Positions 40,001 through 48,537 of a DNA stretch of 64,000 nt are shown in pieces (positions within the stretch are counted from its first letter, which is position 1; every line of letters starts with the position of its first letter). A model generated the notes under the pieces. The model had not been told where the DNA came from. It did no database searches and saw nothing but the letters and a program-made list of their open reading frames with translations. Position numbers and translations under genes: made by a program. Location of the stretch: the NCBI GenBank assembly GCA_963789565.1, contig CAWBKX010000002.1, forward strand, positions 3,038,001-3,102,000, given 5' to 3'. The DNA comes from CALAGB01 sp963789565. GTDB taxonomy: Bacteria; Chloroflexota; Chloroflexia; Thermomicrobiales; Thermomicrobiaceae.

Positions 40001-40415
40001 GGAGATCGTCACCACCGAACAGTTGGAGACGATGCGCGACGGCAGCGAGATCCGCATCGCCGGGCTGGTCGTTTGCCGCCAGCGCCCTGGCACGGCCAAA
40101 GGGATCACCTTCCTGCTGCTGGAGGACGAGCGTGGGCTGGTCAACGTCATCATCTTCCCACAGCTTTATGAGGAGCAGCGTCTGCTGGTGCGCGCCGAGC
40201 CCTTCCTGGTGGTCGAGGGACGTCTGCAAAGCCGCCACAACACCATCAACGTCATCGCCACCCGGCTGCACACGTTGGAGATGGCGCGGCAGGCCTTCGT
40301 GAATGCTCCAGCACGCGACTTCATCATCGGAAGCCGACCGCTGCACCCGCCGGCCAAGATCGAAGAGCGGCGCTCGCTGCGCGAGCTCTCACCGGCCTCG
40401 CACGACTTTCGCTAG
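37071..40415 (+). CDS. dnaE2: Error-prone DNA polymerase III alpha-like subunit DnaE2
   Basis: The protein, up to 1114 residues, performs translesion or damage-associated synthesis. The PHP domain opens with ELHLHTAYSFLDGAS; the polymerase active site shows VPDIDLDFPRDIRE and a second Asp region around SCDDARFIKIDFLALG. A helix-hairpin-helix segment, an OB-fold (IRIAGLVVCRQRPGT) and a typical DnaE2-like end (SHDFR) follow. DnaE2 lacks the extra C-terminal module of DnaE1. Several in-frame ATGs (37071, 37083, 37104, 37110) are possible; homology starts near the last. No imuA or imuB gene is nearby. Confidence 0.93.
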   Translation: MKSAMTARHTDMPMASYVELHLHTAYSFLDGASLPEEFIARAADLGYTALASTDHDGLYGAMEFAQAAHAANIQPITGAELTLDNESHLTFLSETPQGYANLSRLITAAYHSGERHGRILPPPRLDPNLLPQHASGLILLTGCRQSDLARLVDAGRLREAEEVLCRYIDWFGADNVVVELQQNLVFGDSRRIDLLVQLADHLGLRYAATGNVHYHDRSRHRLQDVLVAIHSHATLDGSHRERRPNSEFYLHSPEEMAELFGRYPAALSTTLEIAERCKGFDLTRDLAYRFPDYPTEPGETPDDVLARVCREALAERYADNRVEAEARLDQELALIAQHKLAGFFLLYRDLLILARKVAAEVRGVGTVRAAGNLPPGRGRGSSVSSIVCYLIGLSHVDPLAHGLFLGRFLNDEMSSVPDIDLDFPRDIREKLIERVYQEYGPDRAALVCAFSTYKLRSAVRDVGKTLGVPLTDLDQIAKLCGSRSARDLYEELGRIPAYVTRRDSPPWTHLVELASQLARFPRHVTQHVGGMIVSSEPLVELVPVQPASMEGRFICHWDKDSCDDARFIKIDFLALGMLSLVEESLELIVASGKDPVDLSRIDFDDKAVYDMICKGDTIGVFQIESRAQIQMLPRTLPRNLEDLVIQVAIIRPGPIVGGAVTSYVQSRAKALRYKNFRPRFDHPVLEPILNETLGVILYQEQVLEVSMALAGFSAGQAEGLRRAMSRKRSHDAMAFFWTRFRDGALERGVPLDTAKEVFRKLLGFAEYGFPKSHSAAFAVLAYQSAWLKQYHPAEFACALFNNQPMGFYPPHVLTNDAKRHGVRVLPPDINCSNALCTVEGNAVRIGLAFVDGLGEDVALAIQQEREVHGDFRSLADFVRRLPIRKESAESLCVVGSFDCFGLGRREALWQLGLFIPARRHGRKEETASQLSLALPVEQDMVVLPPMSPWEQMAADYHTLKLSPHYHPMGLLRSHLPEEIVTTEQLETMRDGSEIRIAGLVVCRQRPGTAKGITFLLLEDERGLVNVIIFPQLYEEQRLLVRAEPFLVVEGRLQSRHNTINVIATRLHTLEMARQAFVNAPARDFIIGSRPLHPPAKIEERRSLRELSPASHDFR

Positions 40416-40423
40416 AAACGCGA

Positions 40424-41431
40424 TCAGGTCCTTTTCGGTCCATGATGCCGGGTAAAGAGGTAGACCACCGCACCCGCCAGCAGCGGCACCCACAGATCCC
40501 ATAGCCGATAGACGAGCGTCGCCGCGGCGGCTCTCGAAAGATGTACTCCAAGCTCGTTGAGCGCCACGGTGATCGACAGGTCGGCAATGCCGATACCCTG
40601 GAACAACGGCGTGATGACGTTGAAGAGCATCTCGACCTGATAGCCCGCGATCGCCGCCAGGATCCCCGTGCGCTCACCAACCGACAACAGCGCCGCGTAC
40701 AGCATGGCTGCCCCGCACAAATCCACACACAGAGAGTAGACGAAGGGACGGCGCAGTTCGTTGATACTGATGTGATGATCGCGTGCCTGAACCAAGAATC
40801 GAGTGGCCCATCCCGGCATGTAACGAGGAATCCAGCCGGGCAGACTCTTCCAGCGCAGCGGGATCACGACCGCGCCAACCGACAACAAGAAGAGAATCGC
40901 CAGTGCCAACGTCGCACCGACTATCACTGAACTGAGGTGCCCCGTCAGCGCCAGCGTCACCATCAACGGGGCCAGCACCAGCAAAAAGGAGGCGAAGCCT
41001 GAAAGGCTCGAAAGGGTGGTGGCGAAGACCGCGTCGTTGGCCGGAACGCCAGCTTGCGAGAGCGAACGGATGAAGACGACCAACGCTGCCGGACCGCCAA
41101 ACGGAATGACCGTCCCGACGGCCAGACCTCTCAAGTAGCAGGAAGTGATCGATTGCAGTGACACCTGATGACCCAGGCTACGCAGAATCGTCTGGTAGGT
41201 CTTCCCGATCAGTACCAGAATTACGAGCTCGAGAAGACCGGCGAAGATGATCCAGCGACGGTCGGCCGAGGCCAACACGTGGCCGATGTCACCGAGTTCG
41301 TGATGCCGCCTGACGATGAAATAGACCACCAGGCCCACGACGAGCATGATCCAGATCAGGCTGAGGACCCGACGCAACGAACGAGAGCGAGCGTCTTGCC
41401 CACTATCAGACTCGCCGGGGAATGTCTCCAC
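40424..41431 (-). CDS. Lysylphosphatidylglycerol synthase-type flippase-like membrane protein
   Basis: The 335-residue protein has about eight membrane helices and belongs to the UPF0104/LPG-synthase transmembrane group. The segment CYLRGLAVGTVIPFGGPAALVVFIRSLSQAG matches the conserved central loop. Members move or modify lipid-linked molecules. It follows a glycosyltransferase on the same strand with an 81-base gap, which suggests a shared role in surface glycolipids. Its stop is eight bases from the convergent dnaE2 stop. Confidence 0.83.
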   Translation of the reverse strand: METFPGESDSGQDARSRSLRRVLSLIWIMLVVGLVVYFIVRRHHELGDIGHVLASADRRWIIFAGLLELVILVLIGKTYQTILRSLGHQVSLQSITSCYLRGLAVGTVIPFGGPAALVVFIRSLSQAGVPANDAVFATTLSSLSGFASFLLVLAPLMVTLALTGHLSSVIVGATLALAILFLLSVGAVVIPLRWKSLPGWIPRYMPGWATRFLVQARDHHISINELRRPFVYSLCVDLCGAAMLYAALLSVGERTGILAAIAGYQVEMLFNVITPLFQGIGIADLSITVALNELGVHLSRAAAATLVYRLWDLWVPLLAGAVVYLFTRHHGPKRT

Positions 41432-41512
41432 ATCAATGCCCTAGAACTCGAAGCGTGCCACGCGTCCGGTTATCGCGCGCGAGGCCGGCACATGCCAGAG
41501 CAGCGGCATCCG

Positions 41513-42745
41513 TCACAATCCAACCTGAGCTGTTCGAACCAGATTGGCGTGCAGATCGCTCAGTTGGCCGGCGATGACGGACCACTGATAGCTCTGCCGC
41601 ACGAGATCCAGACCATTCGCGATCAGGCGGTCACGCAGAGCCGCATCACGCATCAACTCGACGACGGACGTCGCGAATCCCTGAGGATCGTCCGCCAGCA
41701 ACAGATGTTCACGATCGACGACGTCAATCCCCTCCGCGCCGATCGAGGTCGACACAAGCGCCCGTCCGGCGGCGAAGGCTTCCAGGATCTTAATGCGCGT
41801 ACCGCCCCCACTCAGCAATGGCACTACCACGACTTCGGCGGCTTCCAGCCACGGCCGCACATCCGGAACCGTTCCCGTCATGGTCACGCCCGGAATGGAG
41901 GTGAGCGCGGCAACCTCCGGCATTGGATCCGCTCCCACTACGTTGAAGGAGGCCGACGGAACTGATCGCCGAATCAGTGGGAAGATCCGTTCGGCAAAGA
42001 AGCGCGCTCCCTCGGCATTAGGACGATAGCGCATGGCACCAACGAAGACGATCGTTCCGAGCACGGAGTCGCTGGGGGGCATCGGCTGGAAGAACTGCAA
42101 ATCGACGCCGTTCGGCATAACCGGCACGTCGCGCTCGGTGTACTTGGAAACGACCGCTGCATCCTGCCTTGACGTTGCGACGCAACACGTAGCATTCCGC
42201 CAGGCGGAAATTTCCTCGCGGCGAAATTTGCGATGCTCGATCGTGTTGAAGAGTTTGCGCGCGGTTGATCCGCTCGACGCCATTCGACGTATCAGTTCGT
42301 GCTCGACGTTGTGGATGTCGAGGATCGTTGGAACACCCGCTGGGACGCGATAGGCACCCATCTGCGAGAACTCGAACTGAACCAGATCGACGCCGTCTGT
42401 CCCGATCGATCGGTCGAGCAGGCGCTGAAATTCAGGATGCACGTAGAGCCGACGCTGGGCCGAATGAGGGGATGCCAGCGACCGTACCTGCAGCCTCCGT
42501 CTCTCGCGCACGGTGACGCTTCGCGCGGTGAACGGAACCCGCACCGGTGTGATCGGTCCAACCTCCAGCTCCGCCGGCTGGAGATTGCATTCGTGGTCGG
42601 TAAGGCTCAAAACCCTGACCTCGGATGAGTGCCCCACGCCCCGCACGAGCTCGTACATTCGGCGAGCGCCACCGAAATCCGGTGGAAATGGGACGTAGGG
42701 CGTGGCGAAGAGGACCCTCAATGGATCGCCAACATTGAAGTCCAT
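41513..42745 (-). CDS. GT4-type glycosyltransferase
   Basis: The 410-residue cytoplasmic enzyme has two Rossmann-like halves (GT-B). The N-terminal half begins VLFATPYVPFPPDFGGARRMYELV with a glycine-rich acceptor loop. The C-terminal half has the sugar-nucleotide site VVVPLLSGGGTRIKILEAFAAGRALVST, containing the E-x7-E-like donor motif. It would add a hexose to a lipid or protein acceptor. It lies upstream of the flippase-like gene. Confidence 0.88.
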   Translation of the reverse strand: MDFNVGDPLRVLFATPYVPFPPDFGGARRMYELVRGVGHSSEVRVLSLTDHECNLQPAELEVGPITPVRVPFTARSVTVRERRRLQVRSLASPHSAQRRLYVHPEFQRLLDRSIGTDGVDLVQFEFSQMGAYRVPAGVPTILDIHNVEHELIRRMASSGSTARKLFNTIEHRKFRREEISAWRNATCCVATSRQDAAVVSKYTERDVPVMPNGVDLQFFQPMPPSDSVLGTIVFVGAMRYRPNAEGARFFAERIFPLIRRSVPSASFNVVGADPMPEVAALTSIPGVTMTGTVPDVRPWLEAAEVVVVPLLSGGGTRIKILEAFAAGRALVSTSIGAEGIDVVDREHLLLADDPQGFATSVVELMRDAALRDRLIANGLDLVRQSYQWSVIAGQLSDLHANLVRTAQVGL

Positions 42746-42941
42746 TGGACTCGCTTCGGCGAGAGAACGACGTTCGACGATTCAGCGAAATGCGCGAGCC
42801 GACGGTCGCCATTGACGCAGGAGGGCAGCCACGAAAGACTGCCCTTTCGAGGGAACAGCCACAATCGTCGGACCGGCGGGCACCCACGAAGTCGGCGTAT
42901 CACGCCAGAGCGTTGCTTGGAACTCCACCGCATGTACCGCA

Positions 42942-44357
42942 TCACACAACGCGGTTGGCGCGGCCCCAATGGTGCTCGATGAACCGCTCCTGTTTGGTAT
43001 CGCGCAATCGCGCCTCGACTTCGGTCCGATCGAACCGTTCCGCTGGAAAGTCGGGATCATCCGCGACCGCTGCGGCTAGCCTCGCTACCACCATCGACGC
43101 CGATTGCAGCCCTCGTAAATGCACTTTGTCGACCGTATCCGCCTCGGTGTGCCCATAACCGCGTCCGATCATTCCAGCGGTCGCGTCGCGACTGCTCAGA
43201 CCAACCGACGGAAAGCCCGCCATGAAATAGGGGAAGTGATCGGAGTGCACGCTCAGAGACGATCGCGTGTCGATCTTCAGGTTGTGATCTTTGGCCACCC
43301 GGGCGAAATAGGCGGACAACGACTCATCGGCAGTAGCGGTCAGCTGTTCCTGGCCTCCCTGTCCACGACCCGCGCCGTCGAGATTCACCATCAGTCGCAG
43401 CGTGCGGCCGCTCTTCCCATCGGCATACACACCCGCGTTATACCAGGAGCCGAGCAGGCCGATCTCCTCACAACCGAAACAGACGATGCGTACTGTCCGT
43501 CGTAGCTGACCGGCGAACGGCGCAAGCAGCCGTCCCACTTCCAATGCAGTCACCGCTCCCGCGGCATTGTCACTGGCCCCTTGCGAGATGTCGTGCCCGT
43601 CATAATGCCCGCCGAGCAGGATCACCTCGTTGGCCAGCTCGCCGCCCGGGATTTCACCAACAATGTTGGCCGAGTGCGACTGGAAGGTGGAGTTTTCAAC
43701 GCGAATGCGGACTTTGGGCGTTCCTCGCTGAGCCAATCGACGAATAGCCGATCCCGCCTCGAACGAGATGCCGATGCCCGGAATGGCGGCTTCGTGATCG
43801 CCAATATAGCCGCCCCCCGGCCTCTGGGCGTAGAGCGCGCCACTGATGTGCAGCATACCCGGGTTCTGGTTGAGGAAGATGCAGGCGATGGCTCCAGCGT
43901 CGACGGCGCGCTGATACTTGTCGGTTCGATGGCTCTTGGATTCTCCGGGCCGATTCGTCTCCGCGTCGGTCAGGACGATCTTGCCGCGTGCTCGATCTCC
44001 GATGCGCGCGAAATCGTCCGCCTCTCCTTCGCCGATGTCGACGATTTCGCCCTCGAAGCTTTTGCTCCCAGTGTATGGCATGGAGATGGCCGAGAAGCTC
44101 CGCTCGACCGGTTCGGTCATGGCCAGCAGGCACGTGCCGCGCGACCAGCTGTACATCGGGAATCGCTGCTGTTCGACATCCTGTAGCCCGTACTCGGTCA
44201 TGCGCTGTTGCAGGAACTCAGCCGCACGGTGTTCGCTGTCGCTCCCGCCGAACCGATGGCCGAAGTCGTCACACAGTCGCAGGAGGTTCTGGTAGGTCCG
44301 ATCGGAGGTCCATGCCTCACCAGCGATCCGTTGCTCGATCTCCATCAGCGTCGCCAT
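42942..44357 (-). CDS. M28-family metallopeptidase with PA domain
   Basis: The 471-residue peptidase removes N-terminal amino acids using two zinc ions. All five ligand motifs are visible: GGHYDGHD (His), GASDNAAG (bridging Asp), CFGCEEIGLLGS (catalytic and metal Glu), MVNLDGAG (Asp) and GYGHTEADTVDK (His). A protease-associated domain inserts at about residues 100-225. No clear signal peptide is present, so it may be cytoplasmic. The length is normal. It lies alone, 196 bases upstream of the glycosyltransferase. Confidence 0.92.
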   Translation of the reverse strand: MATLMEIEQRIAGEAWTSDRTYQNLLRLCDDFGHRFGGSDSEHRAAEFLQQRMTEYGLQDVEQQRFPMYSWSRGTCLLAMTEPVERSFSAISMPYTGSKSFEGEIVDIGEGEADDFARIGDRARGKIVLTDAETNRPGESKSHRTDKYQRAVDAGAIACIFLNQNPGMLHISGALYAQRPGGGYIGDHEAAIPGIGISFEAGSAIRRLAQRGTPKVRIRVENSTFQSHSANIVGEIPGGELANEVILLGGHYDGHDISQGASDNAAGAVTALEVGRLLAPFAGQLRRTVRIVCFGCEEIGLLGSWYNAGVYADGKSGRTLRLMVNLDGAGRGQGGQEQLTATADESLSAYFARVAKDHNLKIDTRSSLSVHSDHFPYFMAGFPSVGLSSRDATAGMIGRGYGHTEADTVDKVHLRGLQSASMVVARLAAAVADDPDFPAERFDRTEVEARLRDTKQERFIEHHWGRANRVV

Positions 44358-44493
44358 CTCGTTGCCTCTCTATCTTGTTGAGGGTATCTCAAGTCGCACG
44401 ACACCTTCGCGCGCCTGGCGCCACATCGCCAGTCCGTTCGTTCGATGTCCACTTGGGGTCCATTGTCGGGCAGTGAAGGAGATTTCTCAATGT

Positions 44494-44523
44494 AAAAACG
44501 TGGCGGCGAGAATCGCCGCCACG
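44494..44523 (-). terminator. Intrinsic terminator after tatB
   Basis: An 11-bp perfect stem CGTGGCGGCGA/TCGCCGCCACG with a 3-nt loop is followed on the minus strand by five T residues. It ends the tatA-tatB transcript 30 bases past the tatB stop. Confidence 0.85.
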
Positions 44524-44553
44524 AAAATAGCGATGTGAAGATGTCTGTCTCTG

Positions 44554-45033
44554 TCAGGCAGCTGGTTCGCTCGAACTGGGCTCGGTCGGAACGGCGGGCG
44601 CCGGAAGCGGCGCCGGCTCATGCACGGCCTCGGCGAAGGATCCAAAATCGGCCAGAGGATCGGACTTGTTCGGACGAGAACCAACCGTGTTGGAATCGCG
44701 CACGTATGACGGCGACGCAGGGGACTCGTTGATCGCTCGAGGTATCATGGTGCGTGGATCGCTCGATTGGATCAACGACCGAGTGCTGTCCTGAATCTCG
44801 CCGGTCACCTGGCGGATCTCGCCACCGACTTGCTTGATCTCGGACCCAACCTGCTGGAATTCGTTCATGGCTTGCTGAAACTCACCGGTTATCCCGCCGG
44901 ACATTGAGCGGAATTCGCGCACGAATTTGCCCACCGTACTGGCGAGTTCGGTAAATTTCTCAGGTCCGAAGATGATGAATGCAATGACCGCGATGACGAG
45001 AAATTCCGTCGGCCCCATGCCGAAGAAACTCAT
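44554..45033 (-). CDS. tatB: TatA/TatB-family twin-arginine translocase subunit
   Basis: The 159-residue protein has the family layout: a short N-terminus with MGPTEFLVIAVIAFIIFGPE, a single membrane helix with hinge FGPEKF, and an amphipathic helix. A long hydrophilic tail of charged and Pro-rich repeats follows. The first residues and longer tail are more like TatB, which with TatC receives folded precursor proteins. TatC is not in the window. The tatA gene lies 113 bases upstream on the same strand. Confidence 0.85.
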   Translation of the reverse strand: MSFFGMGPTEFLVIAVIAFIIFGPEKFTELASTVGKFVREFRSMSGGITGEFQQAMNEFQQVGSEIKQVGGEIRQVTGEIQDSTRSLIQSSDPRTMIPRAINESPASPSYVRDSNTVGSRPNKSDPLADFGSFAEAVHEPAPLPAPAVPTEPSSSEPAA

Positions 45034-45146
45034 GGCGCCTCTCCGTAGTCGATCCTGTCGTGCACCCTAACCACTCCCCATTCAGCGACCAAATTCTCGG
45101 TCAACTTCAACACGAATTCAGTGGTGCGGGTGCGGTGTTCGCTGTG

Positions 45147-45449
45147 TTAGGCAGCTTGCTGCTGCGCACCGCAGTTGGCGCAGAAGCGTGCATCGGGCGA
45201 AACCTTGGCACCGCAGGTCGGGCAGAACGATCCTACCGCCTCCACTGGCTTGGCGGGCACGACCGGCTTGGGCGCCTCGACGACCGGTACGTCATCCGTC
45301 GCGGTCGCGTCTTTCACGCCTCTTCGAAACTCCGTGATGCTCTTACCCAGGCCACCGCCGACCTCCGGAAGCTTGCCAGCTCCGAACACAATCAGGATGA
45401 TGATCAGAATGATCAACAGGTGGATGGGTTGAAACAAGCCTTCAAACAT
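45147..45449 (-). CDS. tatA: TatA-like subunit with C-terminal zinc ribbon
   Basis: The first 50 residues are typical TatA: IHLLIILIIILIVFGAGKLPEVGGGLGKSI forms the membrane helix, FGAGKLP hinge and amphipathic helix that build the protein-conducting pore. After a Pro/Val linker the last 25 residues are a zinc ribbon (Cys76-x2-Cys79, Cys90-x2-Cys93: FCPTCGAKV and FCANCGAQ). This domain is not part of standard TatA. It lies in the cytoplasm if topology is normal. No frameshift joins two genes. Confidence 0.87.
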   Translation of the reverse strand: MFEGLFQPIHLLIILIIILIVFGAGKLPEVGGGLGKSITEFRRGVKDATATDDVPVVEAPKPVVPAKPVEAVGSFCPTCGAKVSPDARFCANCGAQQQAA

Positions 45450-45657
45450 ATCAGTCTCCCACTACATGGAATACGGGTTCCGCTCTCCTCGTGCAGAAGA
45501 CTAACCCAATAATTCCGTCGAAACTATACGCCAAAACGCGTATGGTTTCACCAGATCAGCGGGCCCACATGGCGTGCCCGGCACGTCGATTGCCCGCCCT
45601 TAATATACGCTTCGATGATCGACTTCAGATCAGTGGGCACGATTCGGAGGATTGACC

Positions 45658-46653
45658 ATGACCGATTCGGTTGAGCAGGTAATTAGACACGCGATACGTC
45701 AATCCTTTCCGGATGCGGCCAATATCACGATTCTGGATCTCGATGAACGGGGCCACGACCCGATCTCGGAACACCTGGCTCGTGTGCGCTGGTCGTCGGC
45801 TGAACTGACGCGTATCGAACAGCTGAAGGTGATTCAGCTCGAACCTGACGTGGCGGCGGAGCAACAGGGGCTTCTTCTCGCGCTCGCGGGAGCGGGCGTA
45901 AACGTCGAACCGCCGATGCTGGTCGAGCCATCGGACCTGGGCGCATTCGTTGTGTCGCGCTTCGTTCCGGGTAGATCCATGGCGCAGCTCTTCAGCGACG
46001 CGTCGATGCGTTGGGAGCTGTCGGCGCACGGGTTCACATTTGCGCGTTCGCTAGCCAGGATCCACAACGTCGATTGGACTGCGGCCGCGCCATGGATGAG
46101 CGACCCAGAATCGCTCGCGGAAGATATCATCGACGAGCAACTTGAAGATTGGATGGAAGGCTGGCACGAGCGCGCCTCTCGCTGTCCCGACAGCTATCGA
46201 GGGACCGTTGACGAGGCCATGAACTGGCTTGATCTCCACCATCCAGTGGAGGTGTCGTTGTCGCTCTGCCACGGTGACTACCGGCCCGCGAACGTTATCG
46301 TCGAAAATGACGAGGTGGCGGCTGTTGTAGGCTGGGATCACGCGCTTGTGACGGACGCATCGTACGACCTGTCCCTGCTGCGGTTCGAGATCGCGCAAAT
46401 TGGGCTGCCGCAGGAGGACGCAGATCTGCTCTTGCAAGCAGTTTTCGGTTCGTACATGCAAAGCTCGAAGCGTTCGCTCGGAAATCTGCAGTTCTATGCC
46501 GTCGCTCGACTGTTGACGGCGGGTTTGCAGTCGCTTGATCAGGACGGTGGCTCGCTCGATCAGCTGGCGGTGTTCAGCGATGATACGGAGCTTCTCTTTG
46601 ATACGATGCGCCAGGCGATGAGGGGAGATCGCAAAGCACTTTGGCAGACGTGA
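45658..46653 (+). CDS. Aminoglycoside phosphotransferase-like kinase family protein
   Basis: The product, 331 residues from the ATG at 45658 (CGGAGG seven bases upstream), is a protein-kinase-fold small-molecule phosphotransferase. The catalytic loop is CHGDYRPANVIV (Asp near residue 206) and the metal-binding motif is VVGWDHA, in place of the usual IDWE. The N-lobe is poorly conserved. Antibiotic resistance cannot be inferred; many relatives phosphorylate sugars, amino alcohols or unknown metabolites. Divergent from tatA. Confidence 0.8.
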   Translation: MTDSVEQVIRHAIRQSFPDAANITILDLDERGHDPISEHLARVRWSSAELTRIEQLKVIQLEPDVAAEQQGLLLALAGAGVNVEPPMLVEPSDLGAFVVSRFVPGRSMAQLFSDASMRWELSAHGFTFARSLARIHNVDWTAAAPWMSDPESLAEDIIDEQLEDWMEGWHERASRCPDSYRGTVDEAMNWLDLHHPVEVSLSLCHGDYRPANVIVENDEVAAVVGWDHALVTDASYDLSLLRFEIAQIGLPQEDADLLLQAVFGSYMQSSKRSLGNLQFYAVARLLTAGLQSLDQDGGSLDQLAVFSDDTELLFDTMRQAMRGDRKALWQT

Positions 46654-46679
46654 CGCGCTGCTTGGAAACCCGACGATGA

Positions 46680-47294
46680 ATGCGCGCCTGGATCGACTCG
46701 GCGCCCATGTTTGACAACGCCGTGCATGAGCCGCCCGAGGTTCCCGGTTATCGATTGGTCAAACAGGAACGCATCCCGATCAGTCGTGTATCGACGATTG
46801 GACTCTTCTCCGCACCAATCTGGCTTGCCGGCTTCGCGGCTATTGCAAGATTGCTCGGTGGGTATCAACACCCTGCGATTCATATCACGTTCGTGGGTGT
46901 GATCATCGCCGTTTTGATCTTGACGCTGATCATGCCGTTCATCCATGAGGCGATCCACGGCATCTTCGCGCTCGCCTTCGGCGCAATGCCGAAATTCGGT
47001 GTTGGTGCAGGATTTGCGTACACGACGTTTCGCAAACCGGTGCGACGTGCGCCATATCTCGTGATTGGTCTGACGCCGCTCATTCTCATCTCAATCGCCG
47101 GACTGATGGTCCTGGTGGGAACTTCCTTCTACCCCGGCCAGACGCTTGTGTTCTTGGTTGGAAACGCCGCGGGCGCATTTGGAGATCTGTGGGTGGCGCT
47201 CAAGGTGGTCGAGCTACCGCGCGGTTGTCTCATCAGCGATCTGGCGGACGGATTTGCGTATTACTTGCCGGAAGGGCAGTCAGCGAGCGAGTAG
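46680..47294 (+). CDS. DUF3267 membrane zincin-like protein
   Basis: The 204-residue protein has four to five membrane helices and HEAIHG at residues 89-94, the HExxH zinc-peptidase motif within the membrane. The later segment GDLWVALKVVELPRGCLISD matches the DUF3267 family, which is thought to contain putative membrane metalloproteases. It starts 26 bases after the kinase-like gene and is probably cotranscribed with it. Substrate unknown. Confidence 0.82.
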   Translation: MRAWIDSAPMFDNAVHEPPEVPGYRLVKQERIPISRVSTIGLFSAPIWLAGFAAIARLLGGYQHPAIHITFVGVIIAVLILTLIMPFIHEAIHGIFALAFGAMPKFGVGAGFAYTTFRKPVRRAPYLVIGLTPLILISIAGLMVLVGTSFYPGQTLVFLVGNAAGAFGDLWVALKVVELPRGCLISDLADGFAYYLPEGQSASE

Positions 47295-47316
47295 CCAGCG
47301 ATCCAGCGATTCATGC

Positions 47317-47352
47317 AAAAAGTCGCCGGGGCACGGATTCGTGCCCCGGCGA
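47317..47352 (-). terminator. Intrinsic terminator after DAHP synthase
   Basis: A perfect 13-bp stem (TCGCCGGGGCACG, 4-nt loop, 47323-47352) is followed on the minus strand by five T residues. It ends the aro transcript and also separates it from the convergent DUF3267 gene. Confidence 0.88.
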
Positions 47353-47389
47353 TCGTCTGATGAGGAGGAGAGAATCAGACGCAAGTGAA

Positions 47390-48418
47390 TCAAGCGACCA
47401 GCGTTGAGAGCGGTGACAACAGCGAACTGATTGCTGTGCCGCGCGCGACGATCTCTGCCAGCGCGTCGGCGGTAATCGACTGCGGTCCGTCGCACAGTGC
47501 GTTGGTTGGATCGTCGTGAACTTCAAGGATGAGCCCGTGTGCCCCGGCGGCGATGGAGGCCATCGACATTGAGGCGACCAAATCACGCCGGCCGGTGCCG
47601 TGGCTGGGGTCGACGATGATGGGCAGGTGTGTCAGTTCTTTGATGAGCGGCACCGCGTTCAGATCGAGCGTGAAGCGGGTAGCAGTGTCGAAACTGCGGA
47701 TGCCGCGCTCGCACAGGACAACCTGATCGTTGCCTTCGGCCAGAATGTACTCGGCCGAGAGGAGCCACTCTTCGATCGTGGCGGCGAATCCACGTTTCAG
47801 CAGAATCGGCTTCCCAGTCGTCGCGGCGCGGCGCAAGAGCGGAACGTTCATCATGTTGCGGCTGCCGATCTGCAGCATGTCGGTGAACTGGGCAACAAGT
47901 TCGACCTGCTCTGGCTCGAGGACTTCGGTGACGACGGGCAATCCGGTCAACGCACGTGCCTCGGCCAAGATCTCGAGTCCTTCTTCGCCGAGTCCCTGGA
48001 AGCTGTAGGGTGAGGAGCGCGGTTTGAAGGCGCCGCCGCGCAACATGACGCCGCCCGACGCTCGGACCTGCTCGGCAGTGCGCAGCACTTGATCTCGCGA
48101 TTCCACCGCGCAGGGTCCGGCAACGATGACAGGTGCTGGTCCGCCGAATTCGACTGCCCCGATCGTGACGATGGTTCCTTCGGGTCGAACCGCGCGCGAA
48201 GCGAGTTTGTACGGCACTTTGCTCTGATGGACGTGGGATACTCCGGGCATTCCGCACACAGTCATGGGCAGATCCGCGCCGACTGGTTTGCCGTTGACGC
48301 CGATCGCTACCGGCCCTGCGTCGCGAATCGTATGAAGCTCATAGCCATCACCGCGAAGCAGGGCCATGACTCTCTCGGCGTCTTCGTCACTTGCGTCAGG
48401 TCGCATCGATACGATCAT
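47390..48418 (-). CDS. aroF: 3-Deoxy-7-phosphoheptulonate (DAHP) synthase
   Basis: The enzyme condenses phosphoenolpyruvate with erythrose 4-phosphate, the first committed step of aromatic amino-acid synthesis. The N-terminal 70 residues form the ferredoxin-like regulatory domain of type I-beta enzymes. The barrel follows with VIVAGPCAVES, KPRSSPYSFQG (PEP-binding Lys/Arg), ILLKRGF, and IIVDPSHGTGRR. The 342-residue length is normal for this subgroup. Transcription is probably controlled by the upstream Trp/Tyr/Phe leader peptide and terminator, and the enzyme perhaps also by its regulatory domain. Confidence 0.95.
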   Translation of the reverse strand: MIVSMRPDASDEDAERVMALLRGDGYELHTIRDAGPVAIGVNGKPVGADLPMTVCGMPGVSHVHQSKVPYKLASRAVRPEGTIVTIGAVEFGGPAPVIVAGPCAVESRDQVLRTAEQVRASGGVMLRGGAFKPRSSPYSFQGLGEEGLEILAEARALTGLPVVTEVLEPEQVELVAQFTDMLQIGSRNMMNVPLLRRAATTGKPILLKRGFAATIEEWLLSAEYILAEGNDQVVLCERGIRSFDTATRFTLDLNAVPLIKELTHLPIIVDPSHGTGRRDLVASMSMASIAAGAHGLILEVHDDPTNALCDGPQSITADALAEIVARGTAISSLLSPLSTLVA

Positions 48419-48482
48419 TAGATTCGCCCTTCCCTTTTCGTCCGAGCAATTCCGGGGCCATCCTCAGCGTTTTCAGGGAAAC

Positions 48483-48509
48483 AAAAAAGCAGAGGTGATA
48501 CCTCTGCTT
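48483..48509 (-). terminator. Attenuator terminator in the aro leader
   Basis: AAGCAGAGGT and ACCTCTGCTT form a perfect 10-bp stem with a 3-nt loop (48487-48509), followed by T residues on the minus strand. It lies 64 bases before the DAHP-synthase ATG. A second long pairing (48510-48529 with 48561-48579) abuts it, placing the leader stop codon in that loop. Together they look like a ribosome-mediated attenuator. Confidence 0.9.
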
Positions 48510-48537
48510 CCTCCGACGCTGCTGGTTGGTTACCTGG

